Origin: Pseudoscleropodium purum
Lineage: Eukaryota > Streptophyta > Bryopsida > Hypnales > Brachytheciaceae
Assembly: GCA_963969395.1 (NCBI GenBank)
Contig: OZ017796.1
Span: 11,348,501 to 11,412,500 of the forward strand
Length of the DNA stretch: 64,000 bases
Reading direction: 5' to 3'
The first letter of the stretch is position 1; each line of letters starts with the position of its first letter. Shown in pieces: positions 10,617-22,492 of the stretch. The notes beneath the pieces were generated by a model. The model had not been told where the DNA came from, did no database searches, and worked only from the letters and a program-made list of their open reading frames with translations. The translations under genes were made by a program, and so were the position numbers.

Positions 10617-13523
10617 AATATTTAAAATCAAACTAAATTAATACTACATTAAGAAACAATATCCAAGCTAGCATTATATTAACTTCATATATGTTGGTTA
10701 GGATATTTGGTTAGGATAGTTGGTTATGAGTTTAGGATGTTTTGATTTGGACAATAATCAATAGAAGTATGTTGATTTTATTTTTTGATTTGGTCAAATG
10801 TGAAGAAAATTAATATTATTAAAACATATGTAGCATCAACAAACGTACCACACATGTAGGACTACCATGTTAGCAATTGGCATTCAAGCAAGGTTGCTGA
10901 CAAGGTTTCAATCCACAACCACATATTACACCTATAGGATACAATTACTACAATGTGACAATGATGTTGAATATTTAATTTAAGTTTCTAAAATAGATCA
11001 GATACTTGAAAATTTTATTTTATTATATTCAACACATTATTCAAAGTAATTCAATATGCATAGCTCTTGCACTTTTCCCTTAACCTTTGAAAATTGAACA
11101 AGAACAATAATTTTGTAATTTTGTATTATATGGTTAAAAAATTATTGTATGATATGTAGTTTCATATTTAACTTAAAGAGCTTGAGTAGCTCAAAATAAG
11201 TGACATTTTTATGAAACAAAATTTGAAATTGGTTTTCTCTCTCTATTAAAATGTACTTTGAAAGCTTTGAATCATTCCATTTAATTAACTCCTAAAGTTC
11301 CATGATTGTTTTCACTAAAAAAGCTCAAAAACTGTCATTTTTAGTACAAATAGCAAATTTAAGAAAAAAACTTTTCTTGACATATGTAACTTTAGGATCT
11401 TGTACTATGTGGTATAAAAAACATGTGTTAAAATTTCAGACATTTTCACCATGTGGATTGCAAGATATTAGCATTTAGATTCACTAAAATCATTTTTTTT
11501 GCCTTGTGAAAAGTTGGAAAGTTGCACTTCATAGGCTCAGTTACCAATGAAAAATGACCAAAATGATGGTGCTTCTTTGGATTCTTTTCCTAAAACAGTC
11601 ATCCATATGCTTGAAAAATTTCACATCATGTGAAATTGTACAACATATAGGAAAAAAATAGTAGTAGGTAGTAGTAGACAATGATTCAAAATACTAAATT
11701 ATTAAGAATGAAAATGTGAAATTGAAAAATGACAATTCCAGTGGTTGAAATTTTATAATTAACAATTTGCATCCTAGGATTTTTTTTTCAAAAATATTGA
11801 TAATTGAGTAAGATAAAGGATTTCAAAGTTTATTTTAGACTAGAAAATCCATAACTACCTACAAACAAAAAATCCTCATAACTTTTGACTTGTTAATCAA
11901 AATGGAATGATTCAAAGCTTTCTTGGTATATATAAGTCTAGAAAACCAATTTCAAATTTTGGTTTCTAAAAAGGTGATTTTTTCTAATCTGCCCAAATTA
12001 CCCAATTATGATAAAAAGAAAAAAGAAAAAAGAAAATAACATATTAGGCTTTACCTTTTGACTCCTATTTTCAAATGTCATGAAATTTGTTGCATATGAA
12101 AGATATTCCTCATCCACACCATGTATTAAAATTTCAGCCTAAAATATGGAAATTTCTGGTCACAAGTACCTGCCTGAAATTTCTATACAACCAAAAAACA
12201 AGGGCTAGTCCTTCAAAGGTTTATGAGATAAAAGTTATGAGGAATTTTAGTTGGTAGGAAATTTGAATATGGAATCTCTACTCTAAAATAAACATTGAAG
12301 TCCTTTATTTGACTCTACATTCAATATTTTCAATATTTTTGGAAAAAAACAAAATTATAGGATGTAGATTTTCTATTATAATATACTAACCATTGGAATT
12401 TGCATTTTTCAAATTCCTAACTAAATTTTAACAATTGAGTATTTTTGTACCATTCTCTACTTCTTTCTACTTAATACTTTTCTGAGCATGAACATGAATT
12501 TTTTTTTTTATAATTTTATATGTATTTTCTTATTTCTCTTGTATATTGTGGAGATTTGTGAGTCCTAGGTTCTATATATTCAATATGGGTAAAATGTTTG
12601 AAGGGTGGAATCTAACCATTTGAAATGTGTATTGGTGGTGGCTTAAAATATGAAAACAAGTTTAGGCATTTTTCCAAAAAATCATATGCTAGGGAGTGTC
12701 TAGGATACCTTTTTTATGCTCATTGGTGGAGATGCTTGAACTAATCTCATTGGAAAAATAATGAAAGTTTTTGTTCTTTATCAACATTGACCTTATAGGC
12801 CAAAAGTATATAATTTAAAAAAAAGAATTTCTTGCAATGCTATGGTATATATTTGGAGGATTTGTTAATTCAAATTTTTTTAATCTTATATATTTGTTAA
12901 TTTTAAGTTGTTAATGCATTTATTATTCTAAATTTGTTTTTAATCTTTCACTTCGATTCAAAATTCAATCCTACCTCCATCAACCTATGCATAAATTTGA
13001 ATAGTGTGGTATGTGCTCTAGAGCCCCATCTTACCCTGTAAATGCTCTAAAGTATCTTCAAGACCATTTCCAAAATGGCAAAGAGTCCTTACTACAAGGT
13101 CATCTTTTGTACTAATAACTTCTCGTTCATCTAATACAATGTTCAATATATTTTTAACAAATTCCTTTAACGCCAATTTGCTGAATTGAGGTAAATACTT
13201 TAATGCTACAAAGACATTTTAGGCATAGATTCTGAAAAAAAAAGCTACTTTTTTAGGCACTGGGAAAAGTTTGAAAAAAAAAGGTTTCTACCATAAAAAT
13301 CAGCCAAACCATTTTGTTCTTGACTACCATCGGAAAGTGTGGAAAGTATTTCAAAAAACTTTGACTGCGCAAAATCAAAGACTAACATTTGAACGTAGAA
13401 GAAAAAGCTTTTTTTTCAATCTTGCCCAACAAGTCAACACACTTTAAATCCTTCTAGAGTAAGATTTTTGGCTACACATAGTTATTCTTTGACAATTGCC
13501 TCCTATATTTCAATAATTACATA
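10617..13523. repeat. Spacer of the big inverted duplication, repeat-rich
   Basis: AT-rich, no gene. It contains nested older inverted repeats: 11196-11290 pairs with about 11892-11985 (imperfect, sharing AAAGCTTTGAATCATTCCAT), and about 11690-11890 pairs with about 12230-12430. Related copies lie at about 39.3-40.2 kb and 41.0-41.2 kb, so this is a dispersed family. Outside these, the spacer has no visible symmetry around the main palindrome centre next to the arms. Confidence 0.7.
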
Positions 13524-13949
13524 CTTGCCAACCTAAAAAAATATTGAACAATTTGCACATTACACTTAAAGCTATTCATGTATCCTCCAAAGTTGTAGGT
13601 AGCATAACTTTTGATTGGAAAACAAATTATATTACCATGAAAGGGGCACATGTTTGCACTTTGTATCAAAAATTTATAAACATCTCTTTAGAATTGACTT
13701 TATATATAATCTACAAACCCTTTTTTTTCCCTTATGTTGGTACTTTAGGGTTTGAAAGGTCAACCTTACATTCTTCAAATATTAAATTAGGACCTTACTT
13801 GCTATACTCTTGAAGTCCCATTATTCTTTTTGGGAGCAAATGATAGTCCAAGCAAGGTCTTATTACCTTAGTTTTTGATAAGATAGAGAAATACATTACC
13901 TTTTTACAAATATATTTATTACTTCAATTCGTGCACAAGTGGAAAAGTT

Positions 13950-14114
13950 TAGTGATTCTAAAGAATGTTATTTAGTTCTTCAAGGATAACCCTTGTAAGA
14001 ACACTATATGATCCTAAAGAATGTTGTTCAATTCTTTAGGAGTAACCCTTGTAAGAACACTATATGATCCTAAAGAATGTTGTTCAATTCTTTAGGAGTA
14101 ACCCTTGTAAGAAC
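13950..14114. repeat. 56-bp tandem repeat with hairpins (right arm)
   Basis: Exact mirror of the repeat at 10026-10190, lying downstream of the right-arm U2 gene and of the ACOS5-like gene. Confidence 0.9.
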
Positions 14115-14601
14115 ATTATAGCCTACAGTGGTTCCATGGATCACTTCATTGTAGAAAAAGAAAGTGTACCTATTGGTGCAATAATTGGACAATCTTGGTG
14201 AATTTTGGTGACTATCTTGGTCATGGGGGCCTGTGTCCTTACACAATTAAGGTCGAGGTTGTGCTTCCAACAATTCTAACTTTCAACGTAAATGACTAGT
14301 ACCATGTGCATATTCCTGGTATGAATACTTTTTGTGTCGATTTGACGCCAGATTGTCAGTCCTGCAAGCCACTGTGCCTAGTTCCCTCCCAAAATTCACC
14401 TTTGGTGGGCACGCAGGCGTTTACTGTAGCGCTACAGTTCCAAAAAAGAATCGCTGATTTACACTGCTCCACTCCAAAGTGGACATCCCGAAAGAAATTC
14501 GCTTGGAGACACAAGTAAAATTTCCATATTCAGTTTGCCAAATGTTTATGTCAGACTTTGCTGTTTAGGGCTTAGTTTGGTTCCCCTCCTGGTGGGGAGG
14601 G

Positions 14602-14797
14602 GGGAGGGCAGCGCCAGCCAAGGAGGTAGTGCAATACCATGGCGACGCGCGCGAGGCCGAGCAGCAAGCTGCTCGATGGCCCCGCTCCCCAGAAAAATTA
14701 GATTAATATCATGGGGATCGATGACCCCCGTATCAGATATTAAACTGATAAGAACAGATACTACACTTGATCTTAGCCAAAAGGCCGAGAAAGGTAT
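14602..14797 (-). ncRNA. U2: U2 spliceosomal snRNA, right copy
   Basis: Identical, reversed copy of the U2 gene at 9343-9538, with the same TATA box (14823-14828) and upstream element. It begins 172 bp downstream of the ACOS5-like stop codon in the same orientation, so its promoter sits in that gene's 3' flank. The two U2 genes converge across the spacer. Confidence 0.95.
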
Positions 14798-14969
14798 GCC
14801 TCTCCAACCTTCTCCTCCACTACTTATACTCCCCAGACCTCTGACCCGACTCCCATACTTATGGGATAAATCACGAACACTTAACCTCCTACACTGATGG
14901 GGCGATCACTCCAAGCAAATCACCCATCCGATTTGAACCTGCTCGGCTATACGGGTGGGTTCCGTTATC

Positions 14970-17900
14970 TTACTCACCGTTATTCTTCGATGCACTCAGA
15001 CTGCTTAGGATCTGTTCTTTCAGCACCCTCCGCAAGATTTTGCCTGATGCAGACTTCGGGATGGACGCAAGAAACTCCACATGCCGGACCTGCTTGTATG
15101 TAGAAACCTGCTTGCAAGCGCATCATGGAGACCGACCCAAAAATATTCTTGTGAGAGCCTTACCAAGCCATCCCAAGGGAGTTCACAAACGGAGCTTGCA
15201 AAAGCATGGAGCGGGAAAAAAAAGGTGGTTAACTCACCTTGGATGCCACAAATGCCTGAATTTCATCGGCCGATAGGAAGCAGTCGGACTTCAGCACCAC
15301 GCAAGCTGCAGGAATCTCCCCTGCTTCTTCGCTTGGAATTCTGCACGGAAGATAAGCCCTCTTCATGAACGTCAATGAAAAGCTATTCAAACTCCACGAG
15401 AAAACTCTGGAAGAATTAACCCGGTAGTGCTCAAATCGTCGGGATTTTCCACTTCCGACTTCTTTTCGCTCATATCTTTGTACTACTGAGACGCTTCCAG
15501 TCATCAAATGCTGTCAACATTACTAGGCCAAATGGTGCAGGCGGTGGAAGGATTACTTGGAATGGAAATGCTTTCTGGCGGTCTACCCTTCACTAGTGGT
15601 CTTCGACCTCTTACTTTGAATGGTTGCATAAGAAATTTATGCATACTGATCAAAGTCGGATCTCTACAGATTCTGTTCGTGCATCGAAAGACCTCGATCA
15701 CTACAGCTCTAAAAATCCGTTCAAACTTCCATCATATTGGTGAAAAGGCTTTGCCCTTAGGCATATTCTATCCGGGCCCTCGGGTATTCCCTGCTTAATT
15801 AAGAATCATAATGCAAGCAAGCCAGTTCGAAACGTTCAGGCTGGGCTGCAAGAAACTCACGGTATGACTCCAGCATCTGCTATCGCTGGGTGAGATATGA
15901 GGATTGCTTCGAGCTCGGCTGGGGGAACCTGCACAGGATGCAACGAAAACGTCGTCAAACCTAATTCAGTAGCACAGACTGCTGCGACGAGCATTTTAGA
16001 AGCGAAGAGCGATCGTGGTTTTATATCATGGTTTGTAAGAGAAGCTGCCGAGTCTTCAGCGGCAAAGTGTCGCCCGTACCTGGAAGCCCTTGTACTTGAT
16101 GAGCTCCTTCATCCTCTCCACAATGAAAACGTCTCCATCGTTGTCAATGTACCCGATGTCACCCGTGTGCAGCCACCCCTCGGAGTCTATGGTTTCTGCT
16201 GTGGCCGCAGGATTTTTGAAATACCCTGTTCGGAAAGCCATCCCAATACAGTATACCTCTTCAGTGTCACCCTCGCTTCTGGTATTCTCAAATCAACTTC
16301 GTTCTCTCTCCCCAACCTACTGGAGAAGACGGACGTCCCCACTTTGAAACATTCAATGCTCTCTACTACCCGCTCATCATACTCCATTCTGTCGCAGGAA
16401 TTGTTTAGATTCGAATTGGGTGATCATAAGGCCATGGAAACTTGTGTGCATGCAGACCACCTTCTGAAGAGATTTCCAGATTTCGAATCTTGTCTTCAAT
16501 TCATGCTACAGACTAATGTGTTGTTGATGGGTTTTCAGAAGGAATGACAACGGCGTTTGAGAGACGAGGTTTGAATCCGGTCGCCTTCTTGTCATTTAAT
16601 TTGCAATGAAGCGAATTCGTTTTGTTTCCGACAAAATTCAATTGACGATCTACCAACCGAGAATTGAATTTTTTTTATGAACAGAAGCAATGTTTTGATA
16701 AGAGTTTGTCGCCTACTCTACCTTTCATGATGGACTCGCCGCGAACACAGATTTCGCCTGGGGTGTTCACCGGCAAGGTCCTCCCCGTGCTTGGATCACG
16801 AAACTTGAGCTCTAGTCCAGGCAGGAGAAAGCCCACGGAGCCAGTCTTGGACGGACTACGTCCATGCCTTGGATCACAATGCGAAATCGTGACGCAGCTA
16901 TACTCCGTCAATCCATACGCCTGCTGCACCACCACGCCCGGGAACTTCGCCTCGAAGGCTTGCTGAAGCTCCACGCCCAGCGGTGCCGCCGCAGTGAGCA
17001 CCGACTTCAGCTTCAGCTTCGTGACGTCGAAGTCCTCGCCCAGCTCCGACTTCACCAATTGCAGAAAAATCGGTGGTACGATGGGCGCGAAGGTCACGCC
17101 GTGCTTGAGGAGAATCGAGAGGAAATCCTTCAAGTTGTATCTGAAATATGCAAAGAGCGAGAGTTAGTTTCAAGGGCAAGTGCAATTGCAAATACAAATG
17201 AAAATGCAAAAATACGATTGGAAGTGCGATTTCAAATGCAAATGCCGGAGTTTGAGATTCAGCTCAATGGGTGGAATTGTGCAACACGGAATTGTCCGAT
17301 ATGGTCGGAATTAGGCGCAAAGGTAGGCACAGAAGCCTTGTAATTTTGATAGCCTTGGTTGCGAGAATATAAATTTTGAGAATCATGATTGAGGTAATGG
17401 ATGGTTACAAGTGCATTGTTCATAGCTTTTCAACAAGCCATCGCTTGCAAGATTCTTCTCAGATATGAGCAAGAAATCTTTAAGGAAAAACTGCTGGTTG
17501 ACTCCCAGATTCGCTGTGCACCTTCGATTCTCAGATTCACTGACCGATTGTATATGAGTTCTTCAAGTTAAAAGGCGTACTTATAACACAGCTCAAGTAG
17601 AAGCGCATTTTCGATAGTTTCTAACTAGAAAATCCCTGAAGCTTTTGGTTGAAAATTGAAGGTTAAATGTGATTTTGAAATTTTGAACGCAGCCATGGCT
17701 TTCATCACCTTTGGTCGCTCGGGCCACTTGCCATTCCGGTCAAGGTAACCGCGACACCCACCGTAATGCGACACACCAGAATCTTGCAAAATGAGTATTC
17801 ATATATTGATTTTGAGTATGTGGGCACTGGTCAGCTCAATATCAGTTATGTATTGGTTTAATTCTAACTTTTGCATCTGGTATACAAGTAATTAATGCAT

Positions 17901-19576
17901 TTTCTGGTGATTTGAATTCTCTTTTATCTGCAAATCAGAACATTCCTATTAATAAAAACTGACCATGCGCTTCAAGTCAGTGTGGCAATTTAGTCTGGCA
18001 ACTTGGGGTTCAGAAGCTCTGGACCTGGCCATGACAACGACTTTGCCCTTCAAGCGCATGGAGGCACAGCAAATGCCGCAAATGCCGTAGATATGGAAGA
18101 ACGGCATGAGCCCGAGCACCACACTCTCGCCCTCGGGAATGACGCCGCCTTCATAAAACCGCTCGATGTCCCCGAGCGTTTGGCTCAAATTGGCAACGAC
18201 GTTGCGGTGAGTGATCATCACCCCCTTGCACAGGCCCGTCGTGCCGGAAGAGTAAGGCAACGCGCACACGTCGTGTTCCGAGATCTCCACCTGCAATGTG
18301 GTTCGAAATTTTGTCACAATGTGGTTTGCTTGAGTAAGTTTGTTCCGAAGCTGCAAAGCTTCGAGAATTCGGAATTTGTTGAATCTGAACCCTCAGCACA
18401 TTTAGCAACTCCTTTAACCGCATCAGTGAAGTTTTTTATATACTCAAATCTGTTTAATCATACCACTTCCATTGGTTGGTACTGTAATAGTAACCTCTCT
18501 TATCTTTACGGACTCCATGGCTTTAATAGCTGTAAACTGATCATAAAAAAATGCAAATGGGGTCCCAACTTTTCACAATGACATTCAGCCAGTTCCGGTA
18601 GTTTAAATCAGTAAAAAGTTTCCTACAGTCAACGATGCCAGGAAAAGTGTACAATATATTCGAGAATGACATATTAGAGAAGGCCATATTAACCTCAACA
18701 GAGCAAGGATTAATGGTCTCAAAATGATCAATGTGATCGGTCATATTCTGAAAAATAGGGAGCCACATATTCATGGTTTTCTAGTGACCAGTTTGATTGA
18801 TCCCATTCTGGTAAATACAATTCAGACAGGGTGGAATTCTATATCACCAAAATCAGTGAAGAACATTACATGTGTTACTCCAATAAGAATCGCAGTTGAA
18901 CGAAAGGAAGCCCTCATTAGAGCTACTCAAAAACCACTTAATAATAAATCAATAAAAACATGAAGTCCAGTTTGGTGAGAAAGCTTTGCACCTGCGGCGC
19001 TTGCGCCCCATCCGCCTCAAACAGCGACAGGTACGACTTAGGCCCGCTCTCCGGCGCGACAACCACCACAGGGATTCCAAGCGCTGTGACCTTCTTCTCC
19101 GTTTTCCTGTCGGTAATGATCAGTTTCGCTTCGGCGTTTTCCGCCTGCGTTTGGATTTCGGACTCGTGCGCCGCTGGATTGGAGCCCGAATAGATGGCGC
19201 CGATAGACATGATGCCCAGCACGAAGATGAAAAACTCCGCAATGTTGGGCAGCAGGATCATCACCACGTCGCCCTTGCGGATGTGGAACTGGTGCCACAG
19301 CCCTGCCGCCACGTTCTTCACCAGGCGCTGCACTTGGCCGTAAGTGTAGTGCCGTTCGTCGGACGAGTCCACGAGGGCCACTCGGTCCAAGTAGAGGTCG
19401 ATGTTGTGCAGGACGTAGTTGTGAAGCGTTAGCCCTGTTGGTGGGACGACGACCGGGTGGAATGGCAAGGGGCTGTGGAAAATGGTCTCCTGCTCCTGGG
19501 AGCTTTGTTTTGGAGCTGCCTTGCCATTGCCATGGCTGGGTGCCGAGCTAGCACTCTCCATCGCTGATTGAAGCAA
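14970..19576 (-). CDS. ACOS5: ACOS5-like fatty acyl-CoA synthetase (4CL/ANL superfamily), 7 exons
   Basis: The spliced frame gives 574 aa. Exons, in coding order: 18992-19576, 18025-18290, 16722-17140, 16080-16225, 15861-15928, 15238-15340, 14970-15107; all introns are GT-AG and phases agree. Motifs: ATP-binding [10 protein letters not shown] (209-218), FFHIYG, AYGLTE (358-363), GEICVRG (412-418), GWLHTGD (440-446), and catalytic Lys552 in PKSASGK. The blocks [15 protein letters not shown] and AYGLTEYSC resemble Arabidopsis ACOS5 more than classical 4CL. ACOS5 activates hydroxylated medium-chain fatty acids by ATP-dependent CoA ligation for sporopollenin of pollen and spore walls. No PTS1 peroxisomal signal is seen (the C-terminus ends NGE). 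An alternative start is the ATG at 19561 (569 aa). Oddities: Cys216 replaces the usual Pro or Gln in the ATP loop, and exons 4-7 lie in the inverted duplication. Confidence 0.9.
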
Positions 19577-20635
19577 TTCACTTGGGACAAGCTTATTGGA
19601 TTGATTGATTGATTGCTGGAAAGATCAGTTACAGTGCAGGGATCATCTGCACATACAGATATCGTGCGGTAATTGTGCGTCAATGCAAGTGGGATCGGAG
19701 TAAATCTGCATTCAGTAGGGATTTGGCGATGCAGGACTGAACCTGGAAGATCGAACCGTTGGATTTGGAAAAAACAACCATACGGCTGAGACGAAGCATG
19801 TGTTGGTCAGCTCGTCAAAAAACGAAACCGGGTAACGACGAGCATCGTTTGTGCGTTGTATAATGCTTTTGTAATTATAAGATGATATTAAGCTTTAGAT
19901 TGCAAGACAATTTGCGAGTAGAGGATACTAAAACTGGTAGGGACCTGACCCCCTGTTCCCAACAGCAACTCATGCATCCAAGCACTTGCACGTGGTTGGG
20001 GTAGTTGACCTTCAATTAGCAAGTGGAAAATGGGGTTGTCTACTGATCTTCAATAGCCCTCTCACTTTGATTTTGCACAAGAAATACTCTGTACACACAT
20101 AGTGATTAGTATTTGATTGAAACAAATTTGGCTGATCTCCCAAGAATCACACTCCTACAGATGATAAAATCCTTAATGTGGCTAGCGCAACTTGATGCTC
20201 ATGTCAAGTCACTAGATTACTTCCATCAAAGCCATCAAGAGGCATGAATCAATGAAGATGTCTTCGCACGTACCTCGATCAAGCTCAACAAGCAATGAAA
20301 TGCAGAGACGAAACACCCTACTTGAGTGTTGCATCCAGTGACAGATTATATAGAAAGGTATGGTGGAGAGATTGCAGCCCTGAAGGACAGGAAGCAGCAC
20401 AAGATGAGTGTGACCGAGTTTTGTCAAAGTGGGAGGTGCAGATTTGGCCGAAAGCCCAGAAAGCATGGTCGACCAAACCAGTTCGTTGCAGCTTGAACTC
20501 TAACCCTTGCTCATCACACCAAAGCTCCCTTGAGGTGAGCTTTTGGGGTATTTGGAATTTCCATAAGATGTTTGTGTGGAGTTGTTATCACTTTGTGGGT
20601 TGTAAGCTACATCATTTCACTTTATGTTGAGTTAA
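19577..20635. other. 5' flank of the ACOS5-like gene, no gene recognised
   Basis: Likely promoter and 5' UTR of the minus-strand ACOS5-like gene. The 20.2-20.6 kb part is less AT-rich and has ORFs of 84 aa (minus) and 111 aa (plus), but neither shows a recognisable domain or splice structure. Confidence 0.4.
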
Positions 20636-21009
20636 GGGAGCCGACCCATTTCCAACCACTTAAGGAATTACACATATTTGGAGCACATGTTTCTTTAAGT
20701 GGAGAAATTTTTCCATGTATAGAAAAAGGGTTTAGATGGATTCTATGTTTTTTCAGAATCTTAGTTCTCAAAACATAATTTTTATGAATTTTTTAGTTGA
20801 AGATTTTTTTGACCTATTCTTGTCATATAGATCTTCCTATTTCCAACCATAGTTTGCTTTCAAAATCAACCAAGACTATAGCCAATCATAATGTGCCACA
20901 ACTGCATTGAAAATTGTACTATAATTAGTCTCATACTTTCTCTTGCTCATTGGAAAGACTGCAGCCTATATAATGGAAATGGGCCTTGGTTAGAAATGGG
21001 TCGGTTCCC
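20636..21009. mobile_element. TIR element (MITE), about 370 bp
   Basis: The ends are inverted repeats: GGGAGCCGACCCATTTCC on the left and, reading inward from the right, GGGAACCGACCCATTTCT. The flanks are TTAA (left) and TTAT (right), suggesting a TTA or TTAA target duplication as in PIF/Harbinger or piggyBac elements. It is non-coding. Confidence 0.7.
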
Positions 21010-22011
21010 TTATACTACCCCTTAAATGACATTTGTTGGCCTCATAGACAACCCAAGGGAATAAAAAATTTGTTAAAACTACAGCATGGATCTTGTTCCT
21101 AACCCAAGGTTTGTGTGGTTAGGGCATGTGAAAGTGACCAATGAAAGAAGCTTTGACTTTGTAGCCTATATGTGGTGTTTGGCAAGCCTTTTTCACTATA
21201 GAAGTAGGTTAAAACATTCCAAAAGAATACTAAATCACTTTTTGTCAAAGATTCACTTGAAAGCAAACAAGCTCAAGGAGATTGTCGTATCATCCTAAGG
21301 TTAACCATAAAAAGATGAGTCCAACCAAGTTTTCAAATTTTAAAAGTCCCTCTCACTTTGTTCTCCTATTTTGCACCTATATATGAACAAAATTTCTTAT
21401 ACTTATATTTTTCAAAGATATAATCATATATCTTCAATAATTCATAGAGAATTCAAATTTTTTTGGTAAAAACTTGAAATTACTATATATTTTAAATGAA
21501 AAATCTATAGGATTTCTAAACTTAATCATAAAGCAATGAAGCATGGATTGACTAAAAATTAATGTTTGTTATTCCACTTTATAAGTTTAGAAATCTTGTA
21601 GGTAGAATTGAGATAATTTTGAGGATTTAACAAAGGGCTCTAATATCATAAGGATTTCACATTCTATCATTATTTGATTTCAAGTTTTTTGGTTTAATTT
21701 GATTTAACTTTGATGTTCATAACCTTCGATGAATTTCTTTGAATTTAAACAGCATGCTTGGATGTTTCATGTTAGGGGTATTCCAAACTTCACAATTTTG
21801 ATACTTTGAAACTTTGTCATTAATTATTGACTTTATAAAATGTTTATTTCTTTTATATTCTATAAGTAGGTAGTCATTTTTATTTGTACTTAAAACTTGT
21901 TATTTTTCAAAATTAGAGAACCTACCAAATGGAATTCTATTATAGTATATCAAGTTGCCTTACAATATATGAATGTAGTAAGAAATAATACTTGCTTTCA
22001 TAATTGAACAA
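21010..22011. other. AT-rich intergenic DNA, nothing recognised
   Basis: The 70-aa ORF at 21086-21298 has no recognisable motif. No RNA gene or repeat boundary was found. Confidence 0.4.
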
Positions 22012-22492
22012 GTGTGCCCCGTACCATTGCCATAGTCAAAACAAAAGAAAAAATAATTTTTCAATTTTTTTTAATTCATAAAAACTTCAAAATTCAATAA
22101 CTTTTATGCCTTAGGTTGGAACATCACGAAACTAAGCCCGTACACCCCTCCTTGCCAAGGGCTTTCCGACGATACCAAACATGCAAACTAGAGACGCATA
22201 ATTTGGGAGATATTAACACAAAAAACATACAACCTAATTTAATAGGAAGACTAGTGCCCCATGCCATTGCCACGGTCAAAACCAAGGAAAGAATAATTTT
22301 TTAATTTTTTAAATTCCTAAAAACTTCAAAATTCAATAACTTTCATGCCTTAGGCTAGAACGCCACAAAACCAAGCCCATGCACCCCTCCTTGCCGAGAG
22401 CTTTTCGACAATACCAAACATACAAATGGAAGATGCACGGTTCGAGAGATCTCAACATGACAAACAAAACAAACAGCCTAATTTAATAGGAG
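22012..22492. repeat. 240-bp tandem duplication
   Basis: Two diverged copies, starting near 22012 and 22252, share blocks such as GTGCCCC, CACCCCTCCTTGCC, CTTTTCGAC or CTTTCCGAC plus ATACCAAACAT, and CCTAATTTAATAGGA. The period is 240 bp. GC is higher than in the surroundings. It could be a satellite remnant or a degraded retroelement segment. Confidence 0.8.

Larger units (their letters stand above)
13524..16517. repeat. Right arm of the 3-kb inverted duplication
   Basis: Mirror of 7623-10616. Its outer breakpoint (16517) lies inside intron 3 of the intact ACOS5-like gene, which continues rightward, so this is probably the original location and the left arm the derived copy. The arm holds exons 4-7, the U2 gene and the 56-bp repeat, all on the opposite strand to the left arm. 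Confidence 0.95.

Noticed and set aside
7623..16517. Whole inverted repeat as one giant DNA transposon
   Set aside because: No target-site duplication, no terminal motif and no transposase; one breakpoint cuts an intron of a host gene.
14970..19576. Classical 4-coumarate:CoA ligase (4CL)
   Set aside because: Overall domain layout fits the superfamily, but several blocks ([40 protein letters not shown]) agree better with ACOS5; 4CL activity cannot be excluded without assay.
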